In this document: positions 56,680 through 64,000 of the stretch, one piece after another | Numbering within the stretch: position 1 is the first letter of the stretch | How the letters are laid out: each line of letters starts with the position of its first letter | Origin: Clusia tigrina | Lineage: Eukaryota; Arthropoda; Insecta; Diptera; Clusiidae | Reading direction: 5' to 3' | Assembly: GCA_920105625.2 (NCBI GenBank) | Contig: OV050033.1 | Location: forward strand, 1,902,001 to 1,966,000 | Length of the DNA stretch: 64,000 nucleotides | Notes under the pieces: model-generated | Told to the model about the DNA's origin: nothing | The model's input: the letters and a program-made list of their open reading frames with translations, nothing else | The model's database searches: none | Position numbers and translations under genes: made by a program

Positions 56680-57811
56680 AGGTAGGTAGGTAGGTAAAGC
56701 GGCCACCCGAAAAGGGCGCACTTAGGCCAACATTGACCCTTTGTGATACCGCATGGGACAGCAGGTCCCATCCCTTTCAAAGGTCCAGCCATTTGGAGCT
56801 TTTAATGAAGCTGTTGATGGAGCTAATCTTTTTTTTTGAGATATCTCCCAAGGAGTCCAAAAAGTAGTCGCCTAGGAAAGTGCGCCTCCTTCTGGACAAA
56901 GCTGGACACGTGCACAACAGGTGAGCAGTAGACTCTTCCTCCTCCTCGTCCATGCAACTCCTGCAGAAGTCATTAGAGGCGATCCCCAGCCTACACCCGT
57001 GTGTGCCTAGAGTCCAGTGTCCCGTTAAGACGCTAATCACGGGACCTATGCTTTGTCTATTTAGAGCCAGTAGGTCCTTAGAGCGCTTGACATTTATCTC
57101 TGGCCAGGTTTGTCCAGCTGTTTTACATCCTGAAAGTTCAGACCAGCGCCTGCCCGCTGTTCCTAAGGATATTGTATTTACTAAGAGCTTACATGTGGCA
57201 ATAGGAATACCGAATTGAGACCTATCTGGTTCCATCGGTATGGTAGTACCTTCACGGGCAAGTTCATCCGCCTTGCAGTTCCCTGGAATATCTCTGTGAC
57301 CGGGAACCCAGCACAGATGCAGACGGGTCTGCTTAGCTATCTCGTCTAAAGATTTGCGGCAGCTCTTGACGGCTTTTGAGGTGATAATAACCGAATCCAG
57401 GGAGCGCAAAGCAGCTTGGCTGTCGGACAGAATGCAAATATCAAGTCCAGATATCTTCTTCTTCCTTAGCCAAGACAGTGCTGCCTCTATAGCCGCGACC
57501 TCTGCCTGAAAAACACTGCAGTGGTCGGGCATCCTAAAGGACATGTTAATATCCAAATCTTCTGAGAATACACCACCTCCCACCCTACTCTGTAGTTTGG
57601 ATCCATCTGTGTAGATGTGAACCCCTTCCACATGAGTGGGGATGCCATCCTTCCATTCGTCCCTGGAGGGAATGGAGATCTTGCACATACCATTGAAGGC
57701 GTACATTGGTGTGATGTAGTCGAAAGAGTCAGGAATACCCTCAAAATTCCTTAACAGACTCCAACATAATTCTTCTTCTACTAATATTTCTATGCCAAAA
57801 CGGAATCCTTT
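56680..57811 (-). mobile_element. 5'-truncated LINE 3' end with RNase H
   Basis: Minus-strand non-LTR retrotransposon piece: open frame 57811-56777, then a short 3' untranslated part ending in a (CCTA)n-like tail at 56680-56696. Its open reading frame starts right after a stop at 57814-57812. No target duplication was established. Confidence 0.85.
56777..57811 (-). CDS. LINE ORF2 C-terminus: RNase H and Cys/His end (partial)
   Basis: About 345 codons, first ATG at 57706, no internal break. RNase H catalytic set visible: IYTDGSKL (Asp), QAEVAAIEAAL (Glu), LSDSQAALRSL (Asp), VPGHRDIPGNCKADELAREG (His and Asp). After it a long helical linker, GHWTLGTHGCRLGI and the C-terminal CRSCMDEEEEESTAHLLCTC metal-binding motif of I/LOA/R1/Jockey-group elements. 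RNase H removes the RNA strand from the RNA-DNA hybrid in target-primed reverse transcription. RT and endonuclease are missing. The clean frame suggests a fairly recent insertion. Confidence 0.88.
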   Translation of the reverse strand, partial: KGFRFGIEILVEEELCWSLLRNFEGIPDSFDYITPMYAFNGMCKISIPSRDEWKDGIPTHVEGVHIYTDGSKLQSRVGGGVFSEDLDINMSFRMPDHCSVFQAEVAAIEAALSWLRKKKISGLDICILSDSQAALRSLDSVIITSKAVKSCRKSLDEIAKQTRLHLCWVPGHRDIPGNCKADELAREGTTIPMEPDRSQFGIPIATCKLLVNTISLGTAGRRWSELSGCKTAGQTWPEINVKRSKDLLALNRQSIGPVISVLTGHWTLGTHGCRLGIASNDFCRSCMDEEEEESTAHLLCTCPALSRRRRTFLGDYFLDSLGDISKKKISSINSFIKSSKWLDL

Positions 57812-57814
57812 TTA

Positions 57815-60800
57815 ATAGAGACCCATAAAAATCGAGCGGTCGCCTTCTCTGACAAAAGAAAATTCCTTCCTCCGGTCTTCAGGATTTATATCCATGCTTC
57901 AATCCCGTTTCATATTTAGGCTCTCACTCACGGTTCTCACCTGGTTTACCGGTGGAACTGGTTGCACGCTTCTCCAGTTTCCTGGTTTTAACGTTACCTG
58001 CCAATATTTCCTCGGAGTTTAAATGCCAATATTGGTTCATGACAGCATTCTTGTGCCATATTATCTGTGCTTGCTTGATAATAAAAGTGGTAAAACAATT
58101 GTTCCTGGCATTCATCTTTCAGCCCCCTCTCCTATAGTAACTTCAATATACCTTCCTCAATTCTTTGGGCCTTTAGTACGACAGATCCTCAATAGTATGA
58201 ATAGTTCTGAATGGGTTTTTTCTACGACAATTGCCTGTTTGGTTCTTCAATTGCGGCAATACTCTGGAAGTGGAAATGCAATCAGCTCCAATTGAGCTCC
58301 AGTTCAAACCGATAAAGAAGGTGATACGTTTGCTTCATTGGTGGAGTGCAATAATATCACTTGAGTGTTCTATTCTATCCTCACTGAGGAATTTCATGGC
58401 ATAGCATGAGTCCCGATGACCTCGTTATCTGACTCAACATAGAAGGTAATAAACTGGAAGCTGTTGAACTGGTCGCTCTTTGATATCCGATCTGTGCTGT
58501 TTTTTGTTGTAGTGCAGAACTATTTTGAAGTGAATAAAAAGTGATCCACCAGCAGACGATTACTGAAGTGCTTGAGGTACAGAGTTACTGGCTGAGCTAG
58601 TAACCAAGGTGCACCACTGTTTCAGAGCCCTTGTCGGAAACATAATCATACCGCCTACTCCTTGATGACTTGCGGAAATTCCACTAATAACTTTGAAGAG
58701 GTCTGGGATAGCCAATCTTTATATCCTTAAGGCCAGTGGATAGCTAGTTGCCTAAGTGCGTTTAGACGGGATAATGGGGCAAGTTACACTCAGAGATGAC
58801 TACAATCTCAACTCATACAAAGATTCCAAACAAGAAGGCCCTATCTATTTCGTTTTTCCAGAGAGAAATTTGTCTGGAAATTAATAATAAATCCAATAAA
58901 TTCTCCTAACATAACTTAAAGAAGCTACCCAGTAGGAAAGTGCACATTGAATGCGGACACCTATGAACATGAAACTTTAGGTATAGAGGCATTTTCCAGG
59001 ACATGTTTTAACACTGACATCTAACGCGTGCCTTGGGTAGATTATAATGTCCTGCAAGCATATTCAGACTAATTGTACGCTCTGATAGATCGGGCCTATA
59101 ATCCTGTGGCAGAGAGTCGTTGTCAAGGCTGCAGGAAATGACGCTGAAAGATTTGGAGAACTTGATGAAGTTTCCAGTAATTGGTTAAAAATCGACCCCT
59201 GTTGTAAGGGATTACCGTGTCTTCTAGAAGCCTGCGAATGCGGATTTATTCATTTCTCAGCTGGCTACGGCACTATGTAAATTCATATACGTATGCGTTT
59301 GAATTACGAAATGTTTGCGCATGCGCAACTTTGCTTTACAACTTACTGTGCCTCTCCACACAAGTGCCTGGCATTTAGCTGCTTCACTTAACACGCGTAC
59401 GCAATCGAGCAATTTAAATGCAACAATCCTTTAAACCGAACAATTTTGTATCTACTGCAAACAACAACAACAACAGCAAAAACCGTAGCAGCAGCAACAA
59501 CAGCAACAACAACAACAAGAAAACAAATACCTCTCTTGGCCATCAAGGTGCATGTAACACTTAAACATGTGGAAGCTTTGAAATCTCTTTAAAAGCATCA
59601 TTAACTCGGATGCAAGTTGTTGCCTGTTGCTCGCTGCCTGTTGCCGCTACTGTTGCTGTTGTTGTCGCTGTTGCTTTGAATGTTGTTGACCGTGCAACAT
59701 TTTTCTGCATTGTAGGGTCCTCTTCTTCAGTTTGACCACAAGACCACCGCAATTCTTGAAGAGCTGCTATCTTTGCCCAGCATACGGGCTTTTGATTTTA
59801 TACTCTTTAATTGTGTGCGCATCCGTACAAAGAGACCCAGTAGGAACTTAGTCAGTATCTATAGAATGGATCCGTCTGCGAACACGCCTCAAAGGGAAAC
59901 CAGTGTTTAATGAGAGCCACCGGTGTGGGAGGGAATTGGTGCAAAGCGTTACCGCAATTTCAAACTATGCATGCTTTTAAAGACAACTTGCAGCCATGTC
60001 CTGCAACACATGTGAGTAAGCATATGGAGAAAGTATGGCGTCAAGTCGTGCATGACGTACGTATATGTCAAATAATTTCTTTAACCTAACAATAAAATAG
60101 TAACAAATTCAGCAGAACTCCTGTGAAGTAACGAGATGCTGTGCGTGCAGATGTCCCCAATCCTTCGCCACAAAAGACACAATTTCCCGCTGGGCACAAA
60201 TGCGAGTGTGTCACATTTTGTGTGTGTGCGTGTGTGCTGGAAAGTGAGGCCCAGCCAAAACAAAGCAGCACATTAAAATCACAATTTGATGGTTAGTTGC
60301 GACTTGTAGCGAACCACTTACAAGTTTCAGGAATTGTGAGAGGATGTTCCTGTGCATAGCTTAACCCTTGGGCGGTCAGTCACCACCAGTGCATAGAGAC
60401 AATTAAACACGTCTATTGGATTTTGATACGCACTCTTCATTTGTTCATATGTCTGATCGGTAGTGACGTCGTCCTGGTCAGCAGGATATCAGTGATAGTT
60501 ATCATATATAAATTGAATGATTATCAACAGCATCCTGGCGCCCTGGAATTAAAAATGAAGCCTGCAACAGGCTTGGTGTAAAAGAGTCAGAGCATAGAAC
60601 GCTCTGTGTTACTGCTGTGGATTCAGCTGAGTATCAACAAAAGAGGTCAGAAACAGGACGATGGTGATGGGCACGGCTGGAATTTTGCCACCATTTCTCA
60701 ACTGAAGCAATTGAACATTGCTGCAGTCGTTCCACCAATTCGTGCATCCACGCCGGCTCATTCGTAAACGTCACAGCTCCACTTTATTCAGAGTGCGAGT

Positions 60801-62879
60801 CATTAACCCACTTGTCGCTGAAAAGTAAATTGGATTCGGTATCCTAATATCCGAGATGCACTTCCAATGCTCCGCTCAGAGTTGAACGATTCCGTATGCC
60901 ATAAAAGCTCAACAAAAACACATCATTCGGAACATTGTTTGAGGTTTGTTGTGAGTAATTTGTGCTGGCAACAGAAGGGTTAACAACGCCAGTCTTCCTC
61001 GAAGCTGACTCGCGTTCTGAAAGCGTCTGCAAGTCTGCGCTGTTCCAGGGCGCATCTGAGCAGAGAGTTGGCTGCATTAGCTTAAATGAGCCACAACGTA
61101 CTCGTGTACAAACAAATACCCACGGAAAAAGCGGGTAATAAAAACAAGAGAGGAGGAAGGCAAAAATTGAAACCAAATTGAAATTGCATTTTCCTTGATG
61201 AAGATGAAGATGACGCTGAATATGCGGATGACGATGACTTGGACTGGCATCAGATGGGCTAGCTTGGGCTGGGATGACGACACGTCGCCGGCAAACCGAG
61301 CCGCTGCAAACACTGCACAACGTTAGACAATCGGACGCCATTGCACGATTTGGTTGTTAAAACATTAAATTGAAGTTTCCTGTACTCGAAGTCGATGTGC
61401 GGGGCACTCGTATGCGTGGCCGGCGAGCATGGGCCGTGCTCCTTCGTGCGGTCTTTCCTTTGCGCTTTCACTGTGCGCCTGCAAGGAGGCTTTGCTTTGC
61501 GTACCGCGAGTTGCGGCTCAAGTGTTGAACTTGTGCAGCTGTCGGCCGTAGTCGTGGTGCTTGTGGTGACTCTGTGGGTCTGCGTCTATGTGTGTCTAGG
61601 CTCGTTCTTCCTTGCTCTTTTGTTCTTTTTCTGTTTCGGTTTTCTAGTTTATAATTGCGTTGTTAAAACTATTTGCCGTGCTGTTGTGTAATAAAAATTC
61701 CGAAGGGAGCCGCTGATGCTCTGCCAGCATTGGAATTGGCATGGATGAATGGGTTGCAGGCGTACATAAACTACGCAGTGTTGGCATAGCAAAGCTGGCA
61801 AGGAAGATTGAATTGGAGAAATGACGCTGCATTGAAAATGTGGTCGCTACGAAAAAGTAACGTTGATTTGTTGGTTGGCTTTTGATGCCTTCCTTGTCCT
61901 TGAAGGATGATAGTTCTTGCTAAGGAACTGAACCACTTTTCAGGCAAGTGCTTAATGAATCCGCCTGGTGATGGTGCTAAAAGCAGGCTTCGTTCTCATG
62001 TGTGTCAGTCGTTGCCCCAATTAGATCAGACAGACGCTATTCTAAGAGCTACTTTACACGGGTGAAAGAATGATCGATACTTCCAAAAATCTCATTTTGG
62101 TATAATAAATTGGAACCTCTGACAAGGATCAGATGAATTTTCGTAACTTTCCTGAAGTGAGATCATAAACATAATAAATAAATAGCTAACTTGTTCTCAC
62201 TTTCTTCGACATATCCTCACAACTAGTTTGGTAGCTGGCTCTACAAAAATGGTATCCTCTTGACGGTGATTAACAAGGCACAGTAATAGCCTCTCTTTTG
62301 TGCCCGCTGCCGTCTTTTGGGAAGTCCAACCGTGGGTCGGTTTCACAGAACTTTGTCCTTTCATCTCATATTAGGTCGTTTTCTGCGGTACTTCCAAATT
62401 GTCACATAAAATACCCTTTTCTTTCCATACGCCCAAGAAAACTGCAAAAGAACGTATGCGAAAAGTTTCAGAATCTGGCAGTACTTGGGTAGCTTGGGTT
62501 GTTCTCCCCCTGGGAGAACTTGGGAAGCTAACTGCAGTTCTTAATAGTCCTGGAGTGACTTAGCAGATTGCATAACTTATCACCACCCTCAGAATAAGCT
62601 TCCTCTGCAACTATTTGGCATTCTTCAGTATCTAAAGCAGAGGTCCTGGCGTCGTGAAAACTTTGGTTCCCAAGACTCGCCGCACTAATTAACACAAAAC
62701 TTCCTTTTTCTCGAGTGGTTTATGTTATGCTTGTGGGCAGGGTTACTTTGATGTGTTTCCTACTTTTATAGCATTTTATTCTAACCTTTTGATTCTGAAA
62801 ACCCTCCTTGGTCTCCCCACTGAAAATACACTCGAATAATATATTTATCTACGCTTGGCCGTGTGCTTGACAACCCATT
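57815..62879. other. Gene-poor region, no gene recognised
   Basis: Contains a CAA/CAG microsatellite (59461-59521) and the palindrome TGCGCATGCGCA at 59316-59327. ORFs at 57952-58295, 60844-61341 and 61395-61691 lack recognisable domains and have no supporting splice structure. Confidence 0.4.
59461..59521. repeat. CAA/CAG microsatellite
   Basis: ACAACAACAACAACAGC units with an AAAACCGTAG interruption. Confidence 0.9.
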
Positions 62880-63119
62880 TTGTTCCTACATGCCAATATC
62901 ACCAATCTCACAGATCTCTCCGGTGATAAGCGCATGCGCGCCTTTATGTACATGTCCGCTGACGACCCATGTTACCGCACCATATCAGCGCACTCATCGT
63001 CAGCGTTCACATCAGCGTCATTGTGCCAGAACATTAACAACAGCAGCTACAACAATAGCAACGGCAGCAGGAGCAGCAACAGCCAAAGTAACAGCAACAA
63101 GACCAACACCGAACAATGA
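62880..63119 (+). CDS. Small coding-like ORF or exon of unknown function
   Basis: Open frame ending TGA at 63117-63119; first ATG at 62934 would give 61 residues. The proximal part (DLSGDKRMRAFMYMSADDPC, YRTISAHSSSAF) has varied, protein-like composition, and only the tail is Asn/Ser-rich low complexity. A plausible acceptor (ATCTCACAG, ending 62912) precedes it, so it could be a terminal exon. Not recognised; could be chance. Confidence 0.25.
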   Translation: MFLHANITNLTDLSGDKRMRAFMYMSADDPCYRTISAHSSSAFTSASLCQNINNSSYNNSNGSRSSNSQSNSNKTNTEQ

Positions 63120-63480
63120 ATGATAATGATGTCATTTGGCATTTATTTACGAGCGCTAGTCCAACGCTAACCGAGCTCTAATTTACATTTATGAAGCTGT
63201 TATTGCAGGCCATTATGGCGGTTAAGGTATCCTTATCCAGTGTCCGCAGTGTCCGCATTGACCGCATTGAACTGCCATTCAGACTGTGTGCTCCCGTTTA
63301 GATGATCGCTGCATTGATAAGATCCGTGAAGAGCCGAACGAAACCCAAACTGAAGCAGGGCCATCAGCAGTGGTGGCAGCGGTGACAGTGGTGGCGCTGG
63401 TGGTGGTGGCAGTGTACAAACAAGTGCATAAATTACGATAACGAACCTAAAAAAGGGACCTGCCGGGGAGTGCGAGTGTG

Positions 63481-63519
63481 TCAGTTGCTCTTAGGATGCG
63501 GTGGTTTGCAGCTACCATG
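63481..63519 (+). promoter_or_regulatory. Weak candidate core promoter: initiator, DPE-like site and splice donor
   Basis: TCAGTT at 63481-63486 fits the fly initiator TCA(G/T)T(T/C) with +1 at 63483; AGCTAC at 63510-63515 is at +28 to +33 and fits the downstream promoter element except at one base. GGTGAGT at 63519-63525 could be a splice donor just after. Chance occurrence is quite possible. Confidence 0.2.
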
Positions 63520-63525
63520 GGTGAG

Positions 63526-64000
63526 TGTGCTGGTGTGTGCGTGTGTGGGTCCGTATGCGAGTCCTAATAAGTCCAGATAAGCTGAGCATGTTGTCAATCA
63601 GTTATCTGCATCGATCGTCGAGTCCGACTTCATCCAGCGGGCGATTTCTGCGTGCACTTTTAGCCGGACGGACTGGACCTGCTTCGATTCAGCTCCTTGA
63701 TTTAATCTAATTTCCTTCTTGAGCATAGTGCCCGGGACGATTCACAGAACTTTGCTATTGTTTCAGATTCCGTGAAATGGCAAAAAACAAAATAAACGAA
63801 CAAAAGAATTGCAATAAAGAATGCGAAAAATATGAAAGGATAAGGGTGCGCAACAACACAATTTTCTTTTCGTGGCGGGCTTTTTTAACTTTTTTTAGGT
63901 CTTCTTTTTCGATTCCCAGCGCCGATGGTGGCCAACAAATGAAGTCATAAAATACAGAGATCTTTTGTGGCCCAGCGCTGCAGTCATCTTTCCTTTGTCC
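63526..64000. other. Right edge, no gene recognised
   Basis: No open frame, repeat or motif that I can support. The oaf-Slh order suggests dpp exons further right. Confidence 0.35.

Noticed and set aside
60844..61691. ORFs on both strands near 61 kb
   Set aside because: No domain and no splice structure; simple-sequence composition in part.
40539..64000. Search for Dpp coding sequence (TGF-beta cystine-knot motifs)
   Set aside because: No frame with the expected Cys pattern was seen; if dpp follows, its coding exons lie beyond the window.
1..64000. tRNA, rRNA and snRNA genes
   Set aside because: No cloverleaf with A/B boxes or conserved rRNA/snRNA segment was recognised by eye; a covariance-model scan would be decisive.

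Overview
The window is nuclear DNA from a higher fly (Brachycera), possibly a tephritid-like fruit fly with a TE-rich genome; the species is inference. The evidence is intron-containing genes with GT/AG splice sites, insect DNA transposons and LINEs, abundant CAA/CAG, CA and TA microsatellites, and two single-copy genes whose neighbours are known: out at first (oaf, minus strand, exons between 35516 and 25740) and Sly-1 homologous (Slh, plus strand, 37478-40538). In Drosophila both lie next to decapentaplegic (dpp). No Dpp coding sequence is visible here, so the long non-coding stretch right of Slh (40.5-64 kb) is most economically read as dpp upstream or regulatory DNA; that is inference from synteny.

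Layout. 1-25 kb is a transposon graveyard: BEL/Pao remnants (1-1.86 kb and about 8.9 kb), a hAT element interrupted by a decayed piggyBac (2.0-5.1 kb), a second piggyBac with both TTAA target sites (5390-7667) and an intron-containing but C-terminally short transposase, a decayed coding region of an animal-wide family that I cannot name (9384-11408; a second, related fragment at 19873-20454), a third piggyBac (11640-19070) that carries a complete Helitron (14075-18995), and two Tc1-like elements placed head to tail in one TA microsatellite (20707-22343 and 22391-24032). Every transposase here is broken by frameshifts, stops or deletions, so none looks autonomous as written.

25.2-35.6 kb is oaf. 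Its last coding codon is followed by UGA-C and then 57 further open codons, the arrangement for which Drosophila oaf is known (two reading frames separated by one UGA). Intron 1 is about 8.7 kb and hosts a LINE copy with a 14-bp target duplication, two different MITE-like inverted-repeat elements with target duplications, and an unidentified 172-codon ORF.

35.5-37.5 kb is the shared upstream region of the divergent oaf and Slh genes. Slh has five coding exons that join into a 637-residue Sec1/Munc18 protein of ER-Golgi traffic. Right of Slh there is a 1.8-kb AT-rich satellite-like block with a roughly 303-bp higher-order period (42.25-44.08 kb), then some 20 kb of gene-poor DNA. This holds microsatellites, three exact GCGCATGCGC palindromes, a five-unit array with 21-bp spacing built on AACCGGTT (56537-56635; a Grainyhead-type site), a 5'-truncated LINE with an RNase H domain (56.7-57.8 kb, minus), a small coding-like ORF (62880-63119) and a weak candidate core promoter near 63483.
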